Shown piece by piece: positions 18,387-25,664 of a stretch of 64,000 bases of DNA; position 1 is the first letter of the stretch, and each line of letters begins with the position of its first letter. This stretch comes from Eubacterium sp. (GTDB lineage: Bacteria > Bacillota > Clostridia > Lachnospirales > Lachnospiraceae), in assembly GCA_017430325.1 (NCBI GenBank), contig JAFRNE010000004.1, forward strand, positions 124,001 through 188,000, in the 5' to 3' direction. Under the pieces are notes generated by a model. The model did not search any database. It saw only the letters and a list, made by a program, of their open reading frames with translations, and was not told where the DNA came from. A program made the translations under genes and the position numbers.

Positions 18387-18430
18387 TACGTAGATACGAC
18401 TACGTCGCCTATCGGCTCATTATCTACGTA
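18387..18430 (-). repeat. second inverted repeat in the ABC-F leader
   Basis: TACGTAGATA (18387-18396) and TATCTACGTA (18421-18430) are perfect 10-bp inverted repeats lying between the leader terminator and the ABC-F ribosome binding site. The loop of 24 nt contains a smaller CGACGTAGTCG palindrome. It could fold close to the ribosome binding site. Confidence 0.6.
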
Positions 18431-18463
18431 AAAACACCGCAAGAATAATCCTGCGGTGTTTTT
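18430..18463. terminator. leader terminator upstream of the ABC-F gene
   Basis: AAAAACACCGCA (18430-18441) and TGCGGTGTTTTT (18452-18463) form a 12-bp perfect stem with a 10-nt loop and a U-run in either direction. It lies only about 65 bases before the ABC-F start codon and well downstream of the promoter at 18720, so it must be read through for the gene to be expressed. Confidence 0.8.
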
Positions 18464-18531
18464 TCTCAAATCGAGCAAAATACGCCTGCCAAAACAGCAG
18501 AACATGCCAAATATATTAAGAAAACCACTAT

Positions 18532-18612
18532 GAATTATTTCTTGCACCAAAAGAAACTCCACGCCTAAAAAAACGTGTCACTCTCACTCTAAGTTGATTA
18601 TCTGCAAGAAAT
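18532..18612 (-). promoter_or_regulatory. candidate attenuator pairing segments in the ABC-F leader
   Basis: Segment 1 (18603-18612, minus strand ATTTCTTGCA) lies inside the leader reading frame. Segment 2 (18532-18546, TGCAAGAAATAATTC) is a perfect 10-bp complement of segment 1. Segment 2 can also pair, with two single-base bulges, with GATTATTCTTGC (18439-18450), the loop and start of the 3' arm of the terminator. The pairings are mutually exclusive, which is the logic of ribosome-mediated attenuation. Confidence 0.6.
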
Positions 18613-18621
18613 ACTTCTCAT
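18598..18621 (-). CDS. seven-codon leader peptide MRSISCR of the ABC-F gene
   Basis: A minus-strand ATG at 18621 opens a seven-codon frame (Met-Arg-Ser-Ile-Ser-Cys-Arg) ending in TAA at 18598. GGGAGG sits six bases upstream, as strong as any ribosome binding site in the window, which is the main reason to believe it is translated. Codons 4-7 overlap the pairing segment described for the attenuator. A ribosome stalled here by an antibiotic would cover that segment. It is too short to be recognised by similarity. Confidence 0.6.
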   Translation of the reverse strand: MRSISCR

Positions 18622-18719
18622 TGGTTTCCTCCCGTTTTTCTATAGAATAGCTGTCCGGATCTTGTGTCCGTCAGCAGATTTAGAATATCAATATGCGCCC
18701 GGAAAATCAAGATATTTTT

Positions 18720-18728
18720 ATTATACCA
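18720..18728 (-). promoter_or_regulatory. extended -10 promoter of the ABC-F transcript
   Basis: The minus strand reads TGGTATAAT, a consensus extended -10 (TATAAT at 18720-18725). No good -35 is present at 17 bp, which extended -10 promoters tolerate. The start would leave a leader of about 350 nt before the ABC-F gene; this stretch (18365-18744) has no other gene. Confidence 0.65.
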
Positions 18729-18744
18729 CTAGTATAAACAATGA

Positions 18745-18990
18745 TCAGTATTTCACATACCCACACTCTTCCTTCGTCGGACCGTCAATCCCCGACTCAT
18801 AGCGTGCGCGGAATTCCATATTGATATCGCGTATTTCCTTCTTACCGTCTATATAATCCTGATACATCTCTGCAAGTCCTGCCATACAGCCGTCGCAGGA
18901 ACCGTTCACATTCCCTATCGACACCGCAACTATCTGCTCACGCTGCTGGCGTGTTGTATCCTTTATCAAAATTGATCTTATCTCATCCAT
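18745..18990 (-). CDS. small conserved-looking protein with CxxC motif
   Basis: This 81-residue soluble protein has Cys residues in SCDGCMAGLAEMY (about 32-44) and one near the C-terminus (EECGYVKY). GAGG lies nine bases before the ATG. The N-terminal part (ILIKDTTRQQREQIVAVSIG) looks like a well-packed helix-strand unit rather than random translation. The CxxC pair plus distal Cys could bind metal, but there is no zinc-ribbon spacing. I do not recognise the family. It is followed by the ProC-like gene after a 75-base gap and may share its transcript. Confidence 0.6.
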   Translation of the reverse strand: MDEIRSILIKDTTRQQREQIVAVSIGNVNGSCDGCMAGLAEMYQDYIDGKKEIRDINMEFRARYESGIDGPTKEECGYVKY

Positions 18991-19064
18991 ATCTGCAACC
19001 TCTTATCAAGTTTATATGTTCAAGCTCTTCTGTCCAATCACCTGTTTGAATCGTAAAGGCATGA

Positions 19065-19883
19065 TTACTTTGCCTCATTAAACGAAGCAGCCGCTTTCTC
19101 AGCAATCATCCTTCTCTTCGCCAGCGTCTTATCAAACAACTCTCCAGCTATCTCAGGAAGCTTATCATATACCACCTGGGTGCCCTCCTGAGTGATTCCT
19201 CCCTTCGTAGCAACTCTCGTAACAACCTCCTCGAAAGTCATCTCTTTACGGAGCATTAAGTCACCGGTCGCACTCATGGTATTCAGCACCATATTTACTA
19301 TCTGATCATCAGAAATCTGTGTATGATTCCTCGCCTCTTTACAGATAACATCAAATATTGATGCAATAAAGCCCGGCATGCAGCTTACAAGCTCAGAGCC
19401 CATGCCCATCTCGTTCTCCGGAAGCTCAATGACTCTTCCGATGCAGCCGAGAATATCCTTCAGAATTGCCTTGTCTTCCTCCGAAACAAGCTCGTTATAG
19501 CAGACAAGAGTCTGTGAGCGGTCTATTTCAGCAGTCACGCTCGGAATAACCTTCGCCATCTTTCGCTTCGAGATCCTGCCAAGAGTTTCGAATGTCACAT
19601 TTCCGTTCAGAGATACTAAAAGTGCATCCTGCTTCAGAGCCCCATCGATCTCTGCAACTATATTTCCGATATCAGATGGTCTGACACAGACAAATACAAT
19701 ATTGCTCTTATCCGCAAGCTCAGAATTATTATCACAGATCACCAGCCCTTCAGGTGCAGTGCTCAGCTTCTCCTTACTCCTGTTTGCAACGAATACTTCC
19801 TCAATCTTCTGATTCCCGGAAGCAATAAACTTATCGGCAAGCATCTTCCCCATACTGCCATATCCTATTACACCTACATTCAT
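19065..19883 (-). CDS. pyrroline-5-carboxylate reductase-like NAD(P)-dependent oxidoreductase
   Basis: This 272-residue protein has an N-terminal Rossmann fold (NVGVIGYGSMGKML, then VANRSKEKL at the end of strand 2, where NADP-binding residues sit) and a C-terminal helical dimerisation domain with the ProC-like TKGGITQEGTQV segment near 225. It is more divergent than the second ProC family member at 61.4-62.2 kb, which keeps the canonical start and C-terminal signature. It may reduce another imine or be a ComER-like paralogue. The FETLGRISKRKMAKVIPSVT stretch matches the conserved ProC region before the dimer domain. Function beyond family is uncertain. Confidence 0.78.
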   Translation of the reverse strand: MNVGVIGYGSMGKMLADKFIASGNQKIEEVFVANRSKEKLSTAPEGLVICDNNSELADKSNIVFVCVRPSDIGNIVAEIDGALKQDALLVSLNGNVTFETLGRISKRKMAKVIPSVTAEIDRSQTLVCYNELVSEEDKAILKDILGCIGRVIELPENEMGMGSELVSCMPGFIASIFDVICKEARNHTQISDDQIVNMVLNTMSATGDLMLRKEMTFEEVVTRVATKGGITQEGTQVVYDKLPEIAGELFDKTLAKRRMIAEKAAASFNEAK

Positions 19884-19920
19884 GATTCTCTCAACCTTTC
19901 ACTAATCTAACATTAACACA

Positions 19921-20667
19921 TCAGCCTTTTACTATCTTCAAAAACTTCTTATCATTCATCTGTTCGTTCGACACATATTCTCCGTCATAGAAGAATGCAT
20001 ACGTCGTGACCGGAGTCGGTGCATTCTGAGCAGCCTCTTTACTCTCAATCTTCACAGCCTTGAAGTCGATTCCATTTTGTTTTGCAGTCTCTTCAAGAAT
20101 CGGAACGTATTTTGCATTAAACGGACACTGATTTGTATAATAAAGCACATAGCCCTTTTCTTCAATATGCACCTTCTTAGCACACTCCTTAAACTTAGGC
20201 TTTTCAGCGTCCTCGTCAAACGGAAGGTACCACAGCTGTATTCCATTATCAGCCTCATCAGCCACTTCAAAGCCCTTATATTTCAGGAATTTTGGATCTG
20301 CCAGAAACGGTTTCTTCTTGGCCGCCGCCAATATGCAAAGCCCCTTCTTACCTTTCTCTTTACTGTCGCGAATACATTCATTCAGAAGTTCACTCGAATA
20401 TCCATGACCCTTAAAGGAGCCGGAAACCCATAGGCAGTCAATATACATATATCCCGCCGCATCAATCGGATTCCAGGCATATTCAGCCGGAATATACTCG
20501 ATAAAGCACTTCCCTCTTTCCACACTCTTCAGAAATACAAGCCCTTCCTCGAACCTGTCCGCAAGCCACGCCTTCTTCGACGAAACCTGCACGTCTTTAT
20601 TGTTGGAAATCGCACAACAGATGTGCTCCTCCTCCAGATTATCCTTCGTCACCTGAATATACTCCAT
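19921..20667 (-). CDS. GNAT acetyltransferase with YoaP-like C-terminal domain
   Basis: This 248-residue protein has an N-terminal acetyltransferase domain (about 1-150) with the acyl-CoA loop in VSGSFKGHGYSSELLNECI and strand YMYIDCLWV before it. The C-terminal domain (about 165-248) starts GYVLYYTNQCPFNAKYVP and resembles the domain that follows the GNAT fold in Bacillus subtilis YoaP. A thioredoxin-like start with Cys in NQCPF is visible but there is no CxxC. The acceptor substrate is unknown. A GGGGA ribosome binding site precedes ATG. Confidence 0.8.
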   Translation of the reverse strand: MEYIQVTKDNLEEEHICCAISNNKDVQVSSKKAWLADRFEEGLVFLKSVERGKCFIEYIPAEYAWNPIDAAGYMYIDCLWVSGSFKGHGYSSELLNECIRDSKEKGKKGLCILAAAKKKPFLADPKFLKYKGFEVADEADNGIQLWYLPFDEDAEKPKFKECAKKVHIEEKGYVLYYTNQCPFNAKYVPILEETAKQNGIDFKAVKIESKEAAQNAPTPVTTYAFFYDGEYVSNEQMNDKKFLKIVKG

Positions 20668-20691
20668 ACTTTCCCCTCCTCGTATGTGGTT

Positions 20692-21321
20692 TTAATCCTT
20701 CTTCCATTGAAATTTTCTTAAATCAACTCTGCCGTCCACAACCTCAACGCCTTCAGCCATAAGTAGTTCCCCCTGCTTCCATGCTCCTCCGAAGGCATAG
20801 TTGCCTGCAAGTTCTCCCTTCGCATTGACAACTCTGTGACACGGTATCACAGAAAGGTCCGGATTCTTATGCAGAGCATTTCCGACTGCCCGCGCCATCT
20901 TCCTGTCGCCCGCCTCTTCTGCAACCTGTGCATAGGTAGCAACGCAGCCCTTCGGTATCCTCTTCACGGCCTCATATATTCTCTTAGTCGGACTGTCGGA
21001 TATCAGATCATAACTCTCTGCGATCATTAGCTTAACATCCTTATCCGGTATACTTCCGTCAAGAATGATCGTATTCCAGTGCTCCTTATTCTGGTGATAT
21101 CCCGGAATTACCGACTCATACAGTTTCCGCCAATAATATGCCTTCTCCGGATCCACCTTTACATTCAGGTTAATATATCCGTCCTTCTCATAGGTCCACA
21201 GAAAGGCCTTCTTGTTATCCTTAAATCTGGCCAGCTGCCAGTTTGTATCCGAAAACGGTGTGTCCAAATATGTATCCGGAAACGATAGTCCGTATTTTAG
21301 TGCCTGTTCTCTTGTTTTCAT
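20692..21321 (-). CDS. fusion of MmcQ/YjbR-like domain and methylated-DNA cysteine methyltransferase domain
   Basis: This 209-residue protein has two parts. Residues 1-110 match the MmcQ/YjbR family (SFPDTYLDTPFSDTNW, WRKLYESVIPGYHQNKEHWNT), a double-wing DNA-binding-like fold. Residues 112-209 are the alkyltransferase domain, with the helix-turn-helix entry (IPKGCVATYAQVAEEAG), the active-site IPCHRVV (Cys near 172) and a shortened end. Because PCHR is intact it could accept methyl groups from O6-methylguanine. The N-terminal ribonuclease-like domain of full Ada/Ogt proteins is replaced by the YjbR domain. It probably repairs DNA; how the YjbR part helps is not known. Confidence 0.85.
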   Translation of the reverse strand: MKTREQALKYGLSFPDTYLDTPFSDTNWQLARFKDNKKAFLWTYEKDGYINLNVKVDPEKAYYWRKLYESVIPGYHQNKEHWNTIILDGSIPDKDVKLMIAESYDLISDSPTKRIYEAVKRIPKGCVATYAQVAEEAGDRKMARAVGNALHKNPDLSVIPCHRVVNAKGELAGNYAFGGAWKQGELLMAEGVEVVDGRVDLRKFQWKKD

Positions 21322-21327
21322 TTCATT

Positions 21328-23760
21328 TTACGCCGCTTCATCTTCTTCATATATATCGATCAGCTCATCGTATTCTGAAATGACATCAGAAAAACGCTGT
21401 TTTACATCTTCCAGTTTATACATTCCGTTTTCATCAGCTTCCATACCTTTAAGTCTGAGACTATATATTCCCGGATCATTTGCCTCGTCAAGCAATGACA
21501 GTTCACGCAGCTGTTCTGTCTTCTGATATACAAGATCCAGACTAACCATTTTATCACCGTCACTGTTCGTCCACACGCTTATAACAAGCTTTGAACCTAT
21601 AGGCGTCTTCTTCTCTATTGTTTCCGGCAGGCTGTACTCCTCTACATCCAAAGCGGCCAGAACACTTGCAATATTCGAATCATGACCACAGAGGAACGTG
21701 AACTGTCTACCCTCTGTCGAAAGCTCATTATTCATCTCTTCAAGAAGCGGGTGTGCTACATTTACTGCTATATCTGGAACAGTAAACAGAACATCTCCAT
21801 ACACATCCTTGATCTCGGAAATAGCTTCCCAGTCCTCCGTAGAAAGCTCATGACCGAAAGCCGCCTTTGTCTTGTCCGGCTCTTCATAATACTGTAAAAC
21901 AAGCGCGTCACTTATCTGACAAGCCTGTTTAAGTGAACCGCTTACACCCGGTTCCTTTCCTTCCTCGATGGTGAACTGCGAATCATCAGTAACAAAACCA
22001 CTGAACTTTCCGTTTTTAACATCCTCTGACTCCTCTGCATCTATAACATCCAGAAGCAGTTCATAATTATCACTCAGGCCTTCGATCACAGAATCAAAGT
22101 GTTCGTGCATCTCCTTATTCACGTTAGCCGCATATTCATCCGACATATAAGTAAAAACCGGATTAAATACAGGATCCATAGTATCAAACTCACTGTGATA
22201 CTCTATATCCATATTATCGACCGGCAGAAGCCCGGCTGCAAAAAACTGTGCAGTGGCGATAGTTCTCTGCTTTGAATTGGCATAAATACGTACTGCTCCA
22301 TCCTCCGGATGATAGTTCGGCTGAAACAATCCCTCTTCCTCAAGCCACTTTCGGAAATACTGTCCCATCTCTGTCTCGAGCGTTCCGCCTCTTACAGAAA
22401 GCTGGCTTGCCTCTGACGACCACTCAAACCACTTGTGTGGTGTGATGGTATCAAGTGCAGATCCACTGCCACTTAATGGAGAGCGAATATTGTGCCTGCT
22501 GAGCACAACTACCTGTTCAAGAGTATAGCCCTCACGTGACAGGGTTGTTCTCATATTTTCATCAACCGGAGCATCCGGTTTTTGGTTATCCACTATTTCA
22601 GTTGTTGTAACTTCTGTCTTATCCTCTTCAGTTGTATTAATCTCAACATCGTAATCCTGCTCAGTATACTGCCGGTCAGCCTTCTTAATCGACTCAGAAT
22701 AGATCTCCTTAAAATCATTTTTCATTGAAATCGGAACGTAACCCATTTCAGAATACTGCGCCGATTTTTCATTCCAATCAGCATCGCCCCATTCCCTTAC
22801 ATCATCGTCCGATACTATCATATATGCTTCTGACGGATAAGGATTTCTGTCATCAAGGACATAATTCATCATACTTGTGTCACTTCCGCTGTTTCCGAAT
22901 GCAAGTACAGGACGTTGTCCGATCTCACGCTCGATCCAGATAGCCTTATTGGCATTCAGATTCTTCTGAATGAATTCGCCTGTAATAACCAGCTCATCAC
23001 CATTTTCATATTTGTAATCCATATTTGACTGAATATCTTCGTAACCCTTCTCTTTCACTTCGAACTCCGTTCCGATCACATGAGAAGTCGAAACATATTC
23101 AGCTATAGGCGAATTATCAATGATCGCTCTGGTGGTTGTTCTCTCAGTACCGCTCACAACATAGATAGTAAATCCATTGTCGTACAGATATTTTACAAGC
23201 TCCACCATCGGCTGATAAAAACCGTCTATATATCGCATATTCCGAAAACCATCTGCAGCCTTTTTACCAAATTCAACAGCGTAATCATATAACTCGCCAA
23301 CGGTCATTCCGGCATAAGCCTTCGCAAAATTCCTTGCAAGCTCCTCGCCTGCCTTATAACCCGGCTTGATCTCAGCTGCGGCAGCCTTTAGTTCATCCGA
23401 CACCTTATCAGGATGATCCTTCAAGCAGTAATTAATAAACATCATCGTATCATAATATGTGTAAAAGGTCTCGCAAGTGAGGGTTCCATCCATATCAAAT
23501 ACAGCTATACGATCCTCTTCCGGGATAAAACTCTCCTTATCGTCTTTATTTGTCACCTTTTTCACATAACTTCTCAGGCTTTCCGCAGCAGCAGAATCCT
23601 CAGCCCAATATGTCGAAAGAGCTTTTATCTCCTTCTTTTTCGTCTTCTTTTTACCGCATCCCGTGATTCCCAAACAGCCAGCAAGCATAATTGCAGCCAG
23701 AAATAATGGAATAATACGTCTATTCACTTTTTTAGATTTACGCATATTTACTTTATTCAC
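21328..23760 (-). CDS. lipoprotein fusing a HAD phosphatase to a histidine acid phosphatase
   Basis: This 810-residue secreted lipoprotein has signal sequence IPLFLAAIMLAGC with lipid-bearing Cys near 29 (or Cys35). Residues 80-340 form a HAD hydrolase: nucleophile Asp89 in FDMDGTLT, motif 2 VVSGTERTTTR (201-211), and motif 3/4 in LAFGNSGSDTSMM (287-298). A Thr/Glu-rich linker (370-400) leads to a branch 2 histidine phosphatase with RHNIRSP (His423) and the second catalytic pair His693-Asp694 in LCGHDSNIA. Both active sites look intact, so two phosphomonoesterases are tethered at the cell surface. Phytate or sugar phosphates are plausible substrates, by family. It starts at GTG with GGAGGG five bases upstream. 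Confidence 0.85.
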   Translation of the reverse strand: MNKVNMRKSKKVNRRIIPLFLAAIMLAGCLGITGCGKKKTKKKEIKALSTYWAEDSAAAESLRSYVKKVTNKDDKESFIPEEDRIAVFDMDGTLTCETFYTYYDTMMFINYCLKDHPDKVSDELKAAAAEIKPGYKAGEELARNFAKAYAGMTVGELYDYAVEFGKKAADGFRNMRYIDGFYQPMVELVKYLYDNGFTIYVVSGTERTTTRAIIDNSPIAEYVSTSHVIGTEFEVKEKGYEDIQSNMDYKYENGDELVITGEFIQKNLNANKAIWIEREIGQRPVLAFGNSGSDTSMMNYVLDDRNPYPSEAYMIVSDDDVREWGDADWNEKSAQYSEMGYVPISMKNDFKEIYSESIKKADRQYTEQDYDVEINTTEEDKTEVTTTEIVDNQKPDAPVDENMRTTLSREGYTLEQVVVLSRHNIRSPLSGSGSALDTITPHKWFEWSSEASQLSVRGGTLETEMGQYFRKWLEEEGLFQPNYHPEDGAVRIYANSKQRTIATAQFFAAGLLPVDNMDIEYHSEFDTMDPVFNPVFTYMSDEYAANVNKEMHEHFDSVIEGLSDNYELLLDVIDAEESEDVKNGKFSGFVTDDSQFTIEEGKEPGVSGSLKQACQISDALVLQYYEEPDKTKAAFGHELSTEDWEAISEIKDVYGDVLFTVPDIAVNVAHPLLEEMNNELSTEGRQFTFLCGHDSNIASVLAALDVEEYSLPETIEKKTPIGSKLVISVWTNSDGDKMVSLDLVYQKTEQLRELSLLDEANDPGIYSLRLKGMEADENGMYKLEDVKQRFSDVISEYDELIDIYEEDEAA

Positions 23761-23842
23761 TTCTACCCTCCGTCACTATAAAAATCTCATCCAATTCCGC
23801 GCGGACAAGAAAATCAATTTCAAATACCATTATAAATACAGA

Positions 23843-24355
23843 TCATTCAGCACTTATATATCCCAACTCAGTGTAGATCATACCGTTTTTGCCTCGTTCT
23901 GACTTCATGAGTGAAATACGTTTCACTGTCATCTCACTCCTGCCGATACACTCAGCCGATATCCTCTGATCACTCTTAAAAGCCACCTGCCTGATGAGTG
24001 TCACATGTGACTTGAACTTCTTATTATCGAAATTAATTCCTGCATCCGCAAGCGTATGCCTCAGCCTCTTGGCAATTGCGGCAAGGACCGGTTCCGAAGT
24101 AGTCCCGACCCAGAGAAGCTGTCCAAACATTCCATAACCATCCAGTTTCAAGTTAAACGGCTGGAAATCCACCTTTTCCATCGCCTCAAGCACAGCATCC
24201 GGGTCATTGTATTCTCCAATAAAGGCAAGTGTCAGATGCAGATTCTCTTCCTTGGTATAGTTACCGATAGTACCGATCTTACGAAGCTCATTCTGAAACG
24301 TCGTAAGTTCATCAACGATTTCCTTGTCAAATTGTACCGCGATAAATAGTCTCAT
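23843..24355 (-). CDS. thpR: RNA 2',3'-cyclic phosphodiesterase (2H family)
   Basis: This 170-residue 2H phosphoesterase has both HxT motifs: LHLTLAFIG (His near 42) and SHVTLIRQV (near 125). It opens with RLFIAVQF, the classic start of the ThpR/LigT group. ThpR hydrolyses 2',3'-cyclic phosphates at RNA ends, and the older name 2'-5' RNA ligase describes the reverse reaction. The 170-residue length is typical. It is followed by the phosphatase lipoprotein after about 80 bases, with no obvious functional link. Confidence 0.9.
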   Translation of the reverse strand: MRLFIAVQFDKEIVDELTTFQNELRKIGTIGNYTKEENLHLTLAFIGEYNDPDAVLEAMEKVDFQPFNLKLDGYGMFGQLLWVGTTSEPVLAAIAKRLRHTLADAGINFDNKKFKSHVTLIRQVAFKSDQRISAECIGRSEMTVKRISLMKSERGKNGMIYTELGYISAE

Positions 24356-24572
24356 ATTTCTCGATAAGGCCTTATTTTTATAGCCGCCTCACACTATCAA
24401 ATACAACTGTTGTCATCTTCTCTAATATACCACAATTTCAATTCACTGAACATATACTGTTACTGATATTCGTTCTTTATCCTGCTGTTATAGATATCTC
24501 ATTTTTAAATTATTTGCTTGATTATCTATAGGCCACGTATCAATAAATATACATTCATTAGGAGGTTTCTAT

Positions 24573-24608
24573 TAAAAAATCAGGACACCGACCTACGCCG
24601 ATATCCCG
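24573..24608 (-). terminator. terminator of the BASS transporter gene
   Basis: On the minus strand GATATCGGC-GTAG-GTCGGTGTC folds into a 9-bp stem with three G-U pairs, extended by two further pairs, and is followed by ATTTTTTAATAG. It lies 20 bases after the transporter stop. The rest of the 24356-24626 gap shows nothing else I can support. Confidence 0.65.
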
Positions 24609-24626
24609 ATGTATTTTGTCACAATG

Positions 24627-25568
24627 TTAAATTTGTCTATCATCTTCCTTTATTGATCTGAAAATCCCGGCTAAAACTGCACCGGAGATATTATGCCATA
24701 CAGAGAATATCGCCCCCGGAACTGTAGCCATAGCAAGATCAGGAAATGCTGAACCCGCAAGTGATGTTGCAAGGCCAGAATTCTGCATACCTATCTCAAT
24801 CGATACAGCTTTTTTACGTGCCAGATCCATTCTGCATACCACTCCGATCAAGAATCCGGCCGCATATCCAAGCAGATTATGGAGAATAACAATAGCGAAG
24901 ATAATAGCTCCTGTGGATAATATTTTCTCACTATTATGCGATACAACCGAAGCAATGATGAGGCATATTGCTGTGATCGATACCATAGGAAGAACATTCT
25001 TTACCTTTTCTGTGTATTTTCCTAAAAATCTGTTTATGATTATTCCAAGTCCTATCGGAATGATAACAACCTGAATAATGGATAAAAACATTGTCTTAAC
25101 ATCAACATTTACCGAAGTTCTGAGATATAGATAAGTAAGTGCCGGAGTGAGTAACGGTGCAAGTAATGTATTTATGCTTGTCATTCCAACAGACATTGCG
25201 GTATCGCCCTTGGAAAGATATGTTATTACGTTACTCGATGTACCGCCCGGACAGGTTCCGACAAGTACCACTCCTACAAGCAATTCGTTGCTTAGTCCAA
25301 ATATTTTCCCGAGCAAATATGCAAGTGCCGGCATAACAACAAACTGCGCTATACAACCGATGATGACATCTTTGGGCTTTTTGAAGACAACAGCGAAATC
25401 GCTCAGCTTCATGGTCAATCCCATGCCAAACATTATTACCATCAAAAGGTAATTTATCCAGTCAGTCTCTATCCAAAGACACGTTTTTGGTATAAATAGC
25501 GCCACTACTGCTACGACCAGAACTATGACAGCCATAAATTTTCCTACAAATTCACTTACTTTTTTCAT
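24627..25568 (-). CDS. bile acid:sodium symporter family (BASS) transporter
   Basis: This 313-residue protein has about ten membrane helices. Family features include FGMGLTMKLSDF near 55, the GTCPGGTSSNVITYLSKGD crossover region near 115, and EIGMQNSGLATSLA near 275, which match the sodium and substrate sites of bacterial BASS proteins. Members move bile acids, pantoate or 2-keto acids with sodium; the substrate is not determined here. The frame is open upstream to 25616, but ATG 25568 has GGAGG five bases upstream and was chosen. It appears monocistronic. Confidence 0.92.
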   Translation of the reverse strand: MKKVSEFVGKFMAVIVLVVAVVALFIPKTCLWIETDWINYLLMVIMFGMGLTMKLSDFAVVFKKPKDVIIGCIAQFVVMPALAYLLGKIFGLSNELLVGVVLVGTCPGGTSSNVITYLSKGDTAMSVGMTSINTLLAPLLTPALTYLYLRTSVNVDVKTMFLSIIQVVIIPIGLGIIINRFLGKYTEKVKNVLPMVSITAICLIIASVVSHNSEKILSTGAIIFAIVILHNLLGYAAGFLIGVVCRMDLARKKAVSIEIGMQNSGLATSLAGSAFPDLAMATVPGAIFSVWHNISGAVLAGIFRSIKEDDRQI

Positions 25569-25664
25569 TAATGCCTCCGCCGTATGTACTTGAAGTAATC
25601 CTGTAAAATACCTCACAGAAACAGCACAGCATTTATCATACCATCATGTCCGGTATGTTTCAAG

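Noticed and set aside
24558..24630. Plus-strand AGGAGG followed by a 19-codon frame starting ATT
   Set aside because: ATT starts are very rare, and the same bases form the A-run and stem of a minus-strand terminator for the transporter gene, which explains them better.
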